The position numbers and the translations under genes were made by a program. A stretch of DNA of 64,000 bases, from the NCBI GenBank assembly GCA_905331475.1, contig CAJNYU010002250.1:186001-250000 (forward strand). The letters run 5' to 3'. Source of the stretch: Rotaria socialis. Taxonomy: Eukaryota; Rotifera; Eurotatoria; Philodinida; Philodinidae. This document shows, piece after piece, positions 49,401 through 59,806 of this stretch (positions are counted from its first letter, which is position 1; each line of letters starts with the position of its first letter). Below the pieces are notes generated by a model. That model was not told the DNA's origin, made no database searches, and saw only the letters and a program-made list of their open reading frames with translations.

Positions 49401-50956
49401 TATGCTTTATTTCTAAAAGATTTATCACGATTGATAAATCCTACAACATCACCATCCAATTTCTCCATTGATTTTATTTGGGAATTAATGCCAGATATTG
49501 ATGAACTTCAACGATTGTTTAATGAAAATCAAAAATACTCCACACAACAAAAGCAAAATATTCAATTAATTAATAATATTATACCTGATATTTGGGAAGA
49601 AATCGGTAAGATATCAGTTCTTTTTTCCGAAACTTATTTAAAATATTCTAAAAAAGCTATCGTGCTATAATAATTACAATAATTTATTCTTTTTTTCTCA
49701 ATGAATATGAAACTTTTTTTTCTTTCTTTTGCAATCGAAAGAGAAACCTATTGAATAAAACTTCAAAATATTCTCTCAGGCTACGATGAATATCGCATGG
49801 AAGTAAATACAATTTTTCTTATAATATAATCGAATGACCTTGTCCATCAACAGATTTTTCTAAAGGATTAAAAAATGCAGTTGTATGAATTTTGCATAGA
49901 TAAAAATCAGAACGGCACTTAAATCTACACTTAATAGATACGACGATGCTCAATTTATTTCTAAAATCTCGTCAAATGTATGCTTAAGAACACTTGAGCA
50001 GTTCACTCGAAAGTTCCATAGTTTATATATATATTGAAATGATCTTATTGCAAATGAGATATCGAATAATAGATCGTATTGAGACCTAAAATAGAAGTTT
50101 TGTCATAAATGTTTCATTTTTGATCAGTCATTGACATCATTTTATATGGCAATCTTCAAGTGGATTCTTTACTACAATGAATAATAGCTTATCGTACCTG
50201 TTTCGATCTTGAGTTTCTGTATTTTTTGCCACTCAAATTAATGATAGAATATTTATAGAAAATCTATTTTAATTATTTTACAAATATTTATTTTTTGTTA
50301 AATTCGATTAACTTTGTTAAAACAGCACTTATAATTATTCAGTAGACATCTAAACTAAATAGTTGAATGTAATCGAAACGATAAACATGGAATTTTTATC
50401 CTTGAATGTAAATATAGATATTTTTTTATTTTAGGTAAGCAAGAGTTATTTTACTCTGTAACTGAAGGTTGGGGTTATGTAGCAATTGAAGATATGATTA
50501 TCAACAATGTTGAACCAAGTCCAATGCAAGATGTTTTAACCTATGTTTTTTCTGAAGCAAATGCGCCTATTGTAATATTACCTCCACATGTTATCAATGG
50601 TTTATGTAAATATTCTAATAAACATTATTTAAAAGTAATGACGCCATTTCATGCATCAAAATTATTATCGGAAAATTCTTCAATTCTGTTCAATTTAAAA
50701 TCTGAACAAAGACTTCTATTGTTAAAATATATTATATTGAACGACCCTGATCCAAATTTAGTCCTTGAATTAGAATTATTACCGTTAGCTAATAATAAAT
50801 TTATAACATTTCAAAACAAACAAGCGTCAGCTGTATATATTGTTGATAATAATGCGGATTTTTTACAATTATTTCATATACAACAGCATGATAGATTTTT
50901 AAATCCAGATATTGATCAAAATTTATTTGAAAAATTATCATCAAAAAGTTTTCAAG
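46409..50956 (+). CDS. SACS: Sacsin-like protein, upstream module (exons 46409-47276, 49136-49605, 50435-50956)
   Basis: Sacsin is a giant co-chaperone built of repeats that start with an Hsp90-like ATPase fold. This module begins such a repeat. The marks are SSYQGVALCV, SFFHLTDFLCILSGSRVVYYDPNE (compare the sacsin pattern SVYHITD...SG...FDP), DQFSPLD, then FYNGTLIRLPLRT. The ATP-site motifs are degenerate: the expected NADDA box reads TSSSPPPSC and the glycine-rich loop before FHLTD is gone. So ATP binding is unlikely. Phases 2/1/1 agree: AG|T gives Ser at the first junction, G|GT gives Gly at the second, and a trailing G feeds the acceptor at 59807. The second exon starts SDGSRWLLSLQND and the third GKQELFYSVTEGWGYVAIED. 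Which sacsin paralogue this is cannot be settled. Confidence 0.82.
47277..49135 (+). other. Sacsin-like intron
   Basis: A 1.86 kb intron bounded by AAG|GTTTGT and TTTTAG|TGATGG. Much longer than the introns of the dynein gene. Contains a GA run at 48755-48775 and no recognised exon. Confidence 0.7.
49606..50434 (+). other. Sacsin-like intron
   Basis: A 0.83 kb AT-rich intron between ATCG|GTAAGA and TATTTTAG|GTAAGC. No open segment with splice signals seen. Confidence 0.7.
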
Positions 50957-51354
50957 GTAAAGAGACTGTTTTTTGGTTTATTTGAATTGCTCTTGATCAT
51001 TATATTTCTTCTGAAGAATATATCTTGCTTTCTTTGCAACTGTCTGTCACTACCTTACCCTTTTTTTTGCACGATCAAAGTATAAAAAAAAAGAGAAATT
51101 TGAAGAGTACGGGAATATAAATGATGGTAACGACTTTTTGTTTTTGCTGTAGAGTAGTTATTTCTTCTTCTAACACATTCTCTTTTCTTTTGCGCAGCTT
51201 TGTGCGTCTCAACAAGTTTGATTTTTTTATTCAAACAACGAGTATACCTAGAAAAGTGAATGAAAAGGAGAAAGTAAAAAAGCATAAAGAAAAGAAAAAG
51301 TGTCTTAGCGGAACAAACCGAACGTCGAAGACGACGACCGCAAGTGGTTCCGCG

Positions 51355-51375
51355 CACACACACACACACACACAC
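51355..51375. repeat. (CA)n microsatellite upstream of a candidate first exon
   Basis: A CA-dinucleotide run about 65 bases upstream of the ATG at 51440. It lies within a locally GC-richer stretch (CGAACGTCGAAGACGACGACCGC) that could be promoter or 5' UTR. Confidence 0.8.
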
Positions 51376-51439
51376 CACAGCGACAATAACCGTTACAACA
51401 CGTGTGTTGTTTTTTTCCTATCTGACTAAAAAAACTGAA

Positions 51440-51545
51440 ATGCATCGCCCACCTTATAACAATGGGATGGCAACTTATTTTGACCGATATTCCGATAATC
51501 CTCGAAGATCGACGCCACCTTCGCCAACATCAGTTTATGAACGAG
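51440..51545 (+). CDS. Candidate alternative first exon b (MHRPPYNNG...)
   Basis: ATG-initiated 35-codon leader, MHRPPYNNGMATYFDRYSDN, then PRRSTPPSPTSVYER. It ends with one G at a GTAATC donor (phase 1). It lies inside the long intron 50957-59806, 480 bases after the preceding conserved exon. Splicing to the acceptor at 59807 gives ...VYER-D-RTQLQSMPAKD in frame. The upstream 100 bases are GC-richer with a CA run, as expected of a 5' UTR or promoter. Several SP/TP sites could be phosphorylated. No homologue known to me. Confidence 0.55.
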
Positions 51546-52034
51546 GTAATCCATCATAAAAATTTATATACATTTGACGAATATGTTAAAAGTATTATTC
51601 TATCTATTGACAGATAAAAATGATAATAGGAACACAAAAAAAAAAAGAATAGATATTTTTTTCATAACGTATATTAATAGGAGATATCGAAGGTGAGTAG
51701 GACATGTTCCTTTTAGAAGATAGACGTGTTGTTAGTTTTTCTTCATGTTTATTTTCCTCGACCGAGTATCAAGGTCGTATGCTTTTCCATGTAATACAGA
51801 TGTCAAGTTATTATTCAAGCATCAATATGCCTTTCTATTGTAACTAACTATAATAGAATAATAATATTGACAATGATTTATCAGTAATAATGGATACTTG
51901 GCAGCAAATCGAGGCCACTTCTTTTTAATAAATGGGCACATTGCGCAAATGAAGAATTGAGGTCGACTATAGTGTATAGGAGATTTTTTATTCTATCTTA
52001 TCATTAAACAAGGTCAATAGAATACACTCGATTG

Positions 52035-52114
52035 ATCATCATCATCATCATCATCATCATTATTATTATTATCTATCTATCTAGCTAGCTAGCTATATAT
52101 ATATATATATATAT
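52035..52114. repeat. Composite microsatellite (CAT/TAT/CTAT/CTAG/TA)
   Basis: Consecutive runs of ATC, ATT, ATCT, CTAG and TA repeats merge into each other in the long sacsin-like intron. Confidence 0.85.
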
Positions 52115-53162
52115 TTGAAAATAAAACAGAGTAGAGTATGTGTGAACAAAAGGTGAAGAGAGTTTGTTTAAATGCAACAGTCCTTCTAGGTACATGGTCA
52201 ATGATTTAATTACTAATCCGTATACGTTGATTATATTTTAGTATAATTTAAATCTTTTGAAATATATATCGAGGATAGAAAGGATTGGAACAAAAAAGAA
52301 AAGATTAAAGAAGGAGCGAAGCTCTTTAATCTTATCAAGTTCTTTCGTTTTCTGAATGATAAAGAAGAAGAAAAAAGAACCGAAATGAATCACATTATTT
52401 GAAAGACAATAAATATTTATGTGCGTTGTTTAATACGAAATAACGTGTCCATGTTTGACATTCGTGAATGAGATGAATACAAATATAAATTTTTCGTTCG
52501 CTCAATAGCAATCATAGCATTTAAACTATTGTGCACGATTACTTATATTCTGACATATAGCAAATATCAAAGTGTATCAGCATTACGGCTGTGATTTGTC
52601 AATCATTAGTATTTTTCTCTCGCCCCCCCCTCTCTCTCTCTCTGTCTCTATGTACCTCTTTCGCTTTTTCTTGTCGTTTCTCCCTATCGTTCTTCCAGAT
52701 CCTACGATATACAGTTGCGACTGTTCAAAATTCCACTCATCCGCTATCAGATGATTGGTATCGTAGGCACTTGAATACATATGCTTCGACACTTTTCTTC
52801 TATTTTCTTTTTATACGTCGCTCGCGCACATATATACATACATTAATATGTGCTTTTTCGTAAGTTTGTCGATGAGTGTTGTCACATCGAATACTTTTGA
52901 AAATTGATCTGTCAATACTAAGCTACGACAGAACAAAAGAACTACAAACAACGAAGAAAAGAATACGTCTTTCAAAACGTTATTACAATTATCATCTTCG
53001 TCGCCAAATAAACAATCGACGGCAAGACAAAATTGAAGAAGAAGACGATGAATATCGAAAAATTAAATTTCAACTGTTTATTTTAAGGAAATCAATTAAA
53101 TATTTTCAAAATTCAATAAACATATTTTGAAATCTTCTTCTTCAATTATTATCTGTTTTTTA

Positions 53163-53316
53163 ATGGGTAACATGAATTGTAAAAGCAATTCTTGCTCATC
53201 CAAAGATTTTAAAACAAATTCTCCTTCAAATAATCGTCCTATATCACCAGCACATATCCATCGATGCAAAGATCACAATCACTATTCATTAACACTTCCT
53301 CATTTGAAATCAAAAG
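53163..53316 (+). CDS. Candidate alternative first exon c with N-myristoylation signature (MGNMNCKS...)
   Basis: ATG-initiated 51-codon leader. It opens MGNMNCKSNSCSSKD, runs through a Ser/Asn/Pro-rich part (NSPSNNRPISPAH) and ends ...LPHLKSK plus G at GTAATA (phase 1). Spliced to 59807 it keeps the frame. The start fits the N-myristoylation pattern (Gly2, small uncharged residue at 6, no Pro at 7), with Cys6 and Cys12 available for palmitoylation. This isoform could therefore be tethered to membranes. There is no splice acceptor just before the ATG, which supports a first exon. Function of the leader is inferred only from the motif. Confidence 0.55.
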
Positions 53317-54374
53317 GTAATACATTCAAGATTTTCTATTCCTATTCTCCATCACCAGTCAGGTTCATAAGTGATCTTCAAGAGTTCCTTTTTACATTTT
53401 CTTTCACCGCCACTTGAATTTGTACACCCACATGCGCTCTAATTGGACTTGATACATAAATATACCAACAGAAAAAAGAAAGAAATCTAAATTGAACATA
53501 TATATGTCTTTGATTATATATTACACAAAAAAAAAGAACAAAGAAATGAATACCTATCTGGAAGAAAAGCGTGATGCAATTTTAATATCAAAGAATGCAT
53601 AAAAGCTTACAGTAGAAATGTGTAATTAAGTGTTCCAAAAGGTGGACTATTCACCAGACGAACGTAGATGTGTGTACACATGACGAAGATTTTATTTGTA
53701 AGTTCATAGATTAAAGTTTTCTTTTTATGTGTAGTTTTGATATATAATTATGAAATCTGTCGAATATATTCATTCTATCAGAGTATTCATATATCTGTAA
53801 TTCGAGCACAATCTGGGAGATGCATACAGCGCAATTACCCGATGAAATCAATGTCATCATTAGTTAATGATTGTTATTCGAGATGTAGAATATTACATAA
53901 ATATTCATTAAAATACAGTAATAAATAAATTATTTTCCTCATCTTTTTCTTTGATATATTTCACCCTAAATAATAATAATTTTTTTATATGATTCAAGTG
54001 TTGACATCAGTAATGAGTGAATATGGAAAAAATCCGAATTAAGAGAAATTTCAATGAAAAAACTATAGAAATAAGCTAAATAAAAACAAAATAAAAGCGA
54101 ATATATTTTTGGAATGTAGCACTGAGATCTATCTCAGTGTCTTTTTTACTGAGTTCGAAAAATAAGAGAAATTTTGAGTTCGTTCAGTATTTTTATGTGA
54201 AGCTATCATTTTATTGGAAATCGCTTCCATTAGATCTTTTAACGTTGAAATCGATTGAGACATATTTGAGGCTAAATTACCTGTGACATGCAGACAGGTG
54301 AAAGCAAAGTTTTTTCTTTCGGAGATAAATAGGCAGCAAATTTCAGCTTCGCCATTTGAGTGTTTTTTCTTCAG

Positions 54375-54743
54375 GCTATGAGTGCATGCAAATGGGTTTT
54401 GATAGGACTTCAGTAGCACATGCAAGAATGAAAGGAAAGCTAGGAGAAAAAACCCTCCAACATATGTCAACAAACATATACCCACAGCACACATCGGCGG
54501 GTGCCTACAACCGCAAACACTCGCGTAAACACAGTCCATCCGACATTTTCAAATTCAAACGTAGGCCGGTAACCGTACAAAAACAAAAACAAAAATCAAA
54601 TCAAACCGAACAAAACACATCTCCAATCATACCACAATCGATAAACACTTCTACTCATGAGTTACCCGAAATTCGCTTAACCCAAGCCAGATTCACATCC
54701 AAACCAAATCTACACGTGGTTGAATTTCAATTAGATTCATTCT
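54375..54743 (+). CDS. Candidate phase-symmetric cassette exon, C-rich and G-poor
   Basis: A strong acceptor (TTTTTTCTTCAG) is followed by an open stretch that needs one preceding G: GGC TAT GAG TGC ATG, giving GYECMQMGFDRTSVAHARMK. It continues through HMSTNIYPQHTSAGAYNRKH, a basic SRKHSPSDIFKFKRRP and a Lys/Gln run to ...VVEFQLDSF plus T at a GTATGA donor. Entry and exit phases are both 1, so it could be inserted between leader b or c and the acceptor at 59807 without changing frame. The plus strand is unusually C-rich and G-poor here, unlike neighbouring DNA. Alternative readings are a separate small gene from the internal ATGs, or non-coding DNA. Confidence 0.35.
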
Positions 54744-56650
54744 GTATGATATTAAAAAAATTTTCTTTTCTAATTCAGTATGACAAATCGATTAGAATAA
54801 TAATTATTCGAATACATAAAATGTGAATGAAGTGAAGAAAAACTTCTTCAGTATCGATAGCTGTCATGTTCGCTGAAGAATGTGTTATGAAACAGATAGC
54901 GATATGCGCGTTCGGTTTGTAATTATTTTGACTAACAATAAATGCGAGTGTGTGATATTGTAATAATAGAATCATTCGAGCGCGACATTATAAAATATTT
55001 AATTTGTTTGTTTTGTTTCATCATCGAAAAATCTTCTTTTCTTTTTGCGATGACAACATGGAAATGATGTCACTTCGCATAAAATGTGGTTGTGTTTAAC
55101 AGTTTACGTCATAAAATAAAATCATAGTTCGAAAAAATATCAAGTCCGTTAATGGAGTAAACAAAAAAGTCTAGATTTTATTCTATTTGTTTAACTAAAA
55201 CATATAGTATTTACAAAAACAAAAGATGTGAACGACTTCATCGAATTTTCAATTTTTACCGGTAACTGTCTCTCAGCGATAGATTTTTCGTAAAAACATT
55301 TTTTTCAAAACAAAATAAGATCAACTGTACAATATTTTTGCAGTTTTAGCTACTCAAAGCGAATTTGCTCTAACGTTAAACTATTATGATAGAAGTTTGT
55401 AGCAAATTAGTATTGCCGTTAACAACACTATCTGGTAAACTTCAGTTTTCGTAACATAGAAACAAAAACAACAGAGCCTGATAAATGATTTTAGTCAAAT
55501 CAGTTTTTTATTTTTTATCAAAAAATAAGATTTCGAAAATATTGCAGAACTGAGCTTTGGCGAATTCTATAGAACATGCGGCTGCGTGATTAAAAATGCT
55601 TGTTTCATAATTAATCGAGTTTTCTTTTAATTTTTTCTTGACCTTCATAGCCTGTAAGTAAACATCAAAAGTGTCTATAGATCAGTAAACAGATTCCAAA
55701 CTTCCATTATATTGTATGTAAATTAACTAAAAATAGTTCATCTATTCGAATGTTGTACTGATCGCCCTTGTAGCAGGAGACAAGAGAAAAGGATTTTTCG
55801 TCAGGTATGTTTCATATTGATTAGATTAGTTGGTCTCCCTCGTTCTTTCATTTTTTGGTTGCGTCACCGAGCAACTGAAATATATTCAGCATTGATCTTC
55901 ACTCGACAAAAAATTTTAACTAGTTTTCTAAAATAAATCTTCTACGGCATAGAATAATATGCATATTTTTAAAAAACCTAAAAATTATAAATTTTCAATC
56001 AATGTAAATACTGAATGTATATGTCATAGTAATAACTACAAGCCGCATTAACTTGAGAAGATTGTTAGAAATCATTATCGACTCTCGATCTTGATGTTGT
56101 AAAAGATAGTTTAATGAAAATTGATAAGTATCGTGTCCGAGTAAGACGAGAGCCACTAGTGAAACAATTTGATACAACTATTGATTGCTTCTTTTTTACC
56201 TGCATACGAAACAAAAAACCGAGACACTCGATAGAATAAATATATTAAATGAAAAATACTTCGCATATTCAGATCAAATCTTTCGATTTTCATGAATGAT
56301 TCTATTTGTTTTCAAAATCAATAGAAAAAAACTAACTATGATATGTATTCAGTGGTGCGTAATGTGTCTGGATGCTAATCTTGACTGTATGATGACTCAT
56401 ATGTATCATCGAATATCAGGCAATTGTAATCTTATATCATTAGCATCTGTTTTATTTCACTATATTATAATAGTGTTGTCCATAAAACTAGGACAAAATA
56501 GATGAGAATTATGTCTATGATACAATTCACCGATTTCTTGACGAATGTAATAATCTGTTTATTCCCGTAATACCTGCGCATATATATATATATATATATA
56601 AGGAATTAATTGAAGTTTTTTGTTCTATTGAACATTTCTTAATAAGAAAA

Positions 56651-56843
56651 ATGGCTCGTAATTGTTTGCCGAATAATCCGTTAAAGGAACCAAAAAATTT
56701 ATTACCTCGTTGGAATATTTCATCATCAATGAATAATCTAAGTAATCGAACAAAATTAGCATGTCGTACTTGCTCATCATCATCCTCATCATCGTCATCG
56801 TCATTCAAATTAGAGAAAAGGCAATTTGCTTATAGTCGCTACG
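56651..56843 (+). CDS. Candidate alternative first exon d (MARNCLPNN..., poly-Ser)
   Basis: ATG-initiated 64-codon leader, MARNCLPNNPLKEPKNLLPR, then WNISSSMNNLSNRT, CRTC, a run of ten serines and FKLEKRQFAYSRY. It ends with one G at a consensus GTATGT donor (phase 1) and is compatible with the acceptor at 59807. AGs before the ATG would give the wrong phase, which favours a first exon over an internal one. It has the same Asn/Ser-rich, basic character as leaders b, c and e but no sequence similarity to them. Confidence 0.55.
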
Positions 56844-57777
56844 GTATGTGTTAATTATGAAAAATTTTCCTTGAGTTCAATTTATTGTCTATTGGAAAAT
56901 AAACTTATTTCAAGGTAGTAGTTACGCATCAAGAACAAATTTGTCTTTCTGTTTTTTCTATGTACACTTAATTCAACCCTTCGCCTCGCTAAAAAGAAAC
57001 AACATTTACCCGAAGGTTATATTTTTTATCGCAAGGGGGCAAAGCTAGTGCCATTTTGTTAAACGCTTTTTGTTGTAATATATGCACTTTTAACATCGTA
57101 AATAGGTTGAGGTTTTCTTTCTTTCTTTTTGTAAAATCAATAAATCAGTTAAGCACATACTATCTACACATAAGTGGATTTATTCAGCTGTGATCTGTTG
57201 TTCTTCCATTTACGTTCAATCAATTTTCTCGAATGACAAATGCATGTTACCGATTACGTAAAAAAAAACATCGACTACAATCACTTTGATAACAACATCA
57301 TTATGCGATGACATTACATAGTTCAGTTCTCCCGTGTGCAAACTGCTCCCATTAATATAAGGATAGTAAAATAGGACGAATAGAAAAGCGAATGAGTGAT
57401 GGTATTATTCTTCATCTTCCTCTTATACTTATATGTATACATATATTTGTATATGCTGTACTCTTCTTTTGCTGTTCTTTTTTACCTTACTGGTCTTGCT
57501 TCTCTTATTCTTCACACCGATCGTGGTTACATACATTTTTTCTGTCTCTTTCTCTCTTTCGTTTTTTCTCTCACGTATATACGTACAAGTTTTTAGGTTG
57601 ATGTCCCTGTACATGCTCTATCACTCTCTCATTGCTGCTCTTCTTCTACACCACGCGTTCGTCGTACCAAGAAGAGAAGAAAGTAAAAATTGAGTATGAT
57701 GATGATTATGATCATCGTCTAGTCTGAAATACAAAAATTCATCACGTATATATATTGGATATTCGGATAGAGATAGA

Positions 57778-58129
57778 ATGGACCCGAGGTATCAGTCCTC
57801 AGGAAATATGCCACAGCATTATGATTTCATATCAAATACTACAAACAATAATAACAATAGTAATTCATCGGATCATCTAAAACATACAACACCATCAGCT
57901 GAACGTTATTTTCATCGTGCCCCATTGATATTTCCTCGTTTTCATCAACAGCATACTCAAAATACACCAACAAGACTTTCTTCATCGAATTCGGGCCCAT
58001 TACATCATAATCGTCCTCGTTTTTTATCCGCTTGGAATCTTACTCCAAGACCAGTGATGTATAATTCGCCACGCAATATTGCTCCGAATACTCCGGTATC
58101 TACAGCAATGTCGAAACCAAATGTTGAGG
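57778..58129 (+). CDS. Candidate alternative first exon e (MDPRYQSSG..., 117 codons)
   Basis: The longest leader: MDPRYQSSGNMPQHYDFISN, an Asn/Ser-rich NTTNNNNNSNSSD run, His- and Pro-rich HRAPLIFPRFHQQHTQNT, then RFLSAWNLTPRPVMYNSPRN and APNTPVSTAMSKPNVE. It ends with one G at a GTTCGT donor (phase 1). Splicing to 59807 gives ...KPNVE-D-RTQLQ in frame. Length, codon use and open frame make it the least likely of the set to be chance. A pyrimidine-rich 5' stretch (57460-57680) precedes it. The donor is weaker than the others. Confidence 0.6.
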
Positions 58130-58270
58130 GTTCGTCTATCTTGAACAGTTGTGCCTTTCTTTAATTAGATCTAGTTATATGAAAATTGTGTAATATTCTT
58201 CTTACTTTTCTCTTCTTTTTTTTAACAATGTGCAAACATATCTATATATATTTTTACGTACATACACACA

Positions 58271-58295
58271 TAGATAGATAGATAGATAGATAGAT
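58271..58295. repeat. (GATA)n microsatellite
   Basis: Six GATA units in the long intron, 140 bases after leader exon e. Confidence 0.85.
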
Positions 58296-59806
58296 ATGTA
58301 GCAGATTTCTCTATTGGCCATCGATTAACACAAAACAAAAATACCAGAGTCACTATCTACTAGTATAGATCTCAATCGTTAACCTTTTGCGATAAAATAA
58401 AAATTTCTTTTTGTTAGATCATACTCATAGATCTATAGAAAAATGAATATTTTCAAAGAGTTAAAACATTCTGTTTCTTTTTATTGTTTGATCAATCTAA
58501 CGTATAAATATTTGAAGTAAATATCAGTAGAAAGTATAGAAAAAAACAACCGCCTGTCGTTCCTCCTTGATATATGTGACAACAAAAAGAGAGATTACTG
58601 ATATTATATTCTGACAAGGTTTATATGTCAACAGAGACAAAAAATTTTCTTCCGATTTCTTTATTGATCAATGAACCAGAATAAGGTGTGCTTCAAGCTG
58701 AATATTTATACTGTAGTGTGTCTTTTCTTCTACAGCGCTTTCTTTTTTCATCAAGACCTTGGTCTTCATAGGAACATACAGAGACTATCGCGCCTCGTCG
58801 TCAAACCAAAACACTCGACTCATTGATTGCTTACATGTATCACCGTCAATCTTTTAATCTTCTTACATTTTTTTCCTATTACGTTCACATGAGCGACGAC
58901 GACGATGACGGCGACTACAAGACCATTGATAGAATCTCGAGCCGTCAAACTACATATGCATATCAGTGTCTGATTGCTTTCTCTTGCTTCCTTTTGACGA
59001 GAAAAACGAATGAATGAGCAGGTTCCTCATTATAGAGAAGGACATCTACGTATGTGAGTATGAGACGCTGAAGTTGTATATGTATACATAGATTGTCAGA
59101 TACATAACATTCTAGGCTTCTTTTCATTTTATCGTTCACTCAAGGTGATATATCATTAATACTAATTGAAAAAAGACGGTTGATTATTTAAAAATACAGT
59201 AAATAACTATATGCAGTTGAATAATGAAAAGTGATTTATAAGAGCTTAAAAAAGAAAAATCTTAACATAGAACTTTTGCTAATCAAACAAAATATCAATT
59301 CAAAGATAAAGATTGCTTCGTATCGATTGTTCTCATTTCATTTCATTTTGCTCTTTCAAAAGAAAAAGAAAGATCATATTTCATCGTAATGAAAACAGAC
59401 ACTATTCACTCTTGACCTCCTATTGACAACTCTTTCTTTTCTTTTCTTCTCTTTTCTTTTTTTGTGCTATTCGACCACACAGCTGTTACAGACACAAATT
59501 CATTACTAATCAAACAATTGTAAAGAAGTAAAGATAGAATTCGATAGACATCGGACTGTTTTTCTTTCTTATACTGAATAAAGGTAGACAAATAAAGACT
59601 ATTGGGATTAATGAATCGATAGATCACGAAAGGAGTAATGTTTGTTAACTAATCAAGTATACTAATGAATTTATATATGTTGTGTACTTATTCTCTTCTA
59701 TTTCTATTCTCATAAGACCACAATACGTCGGCATCAGCTGCTATTTTATTCTGCTGAAGAAAAAACTATATAGATATTGTTACACTTTTCATTTTTTGAT
59801 TCACAG

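Larger units (their letters stand above)
50957..59806 (+). other. 8.85 kb sacsin-like intron hosting alternative first exons
   Basis: Bounded by CAAG|GTAAAG and TTCACAG|ATCGTA. The direct splice joins SSKSFQ to DRTQLQSMPAKDFADLV in phase 1. It contains the four ATG exons and one cassette candidate listed separately, which together occupy about 1.2 kb. The remainder is AT-rich with microsatellites (51355, 52035, 58271) and no supported gene. Spaces of 0.5-3 kb between the ATG exons could hold separate promoters. No canonical promoter element was identified with confidence. Confidence 0.6.

Noticed and set aside
54129..54539. Minus-strand 136-codon open frame with a hydrophobic start
   Set aside because: Overlaps the better supported plus-strand cassette candidate. 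No domain, and the hydrophobic stretch is the complement of a G-poor, C/A-rich plus strand.
58823..59017. Possible further leader exon (MSDDDDDGDYKTIDR...) in the long sacsin-like intron
   Set aside because: The frame ends in a stop and no phase-1 donor with G is found, so it does not fit the pattern of the other leaders.
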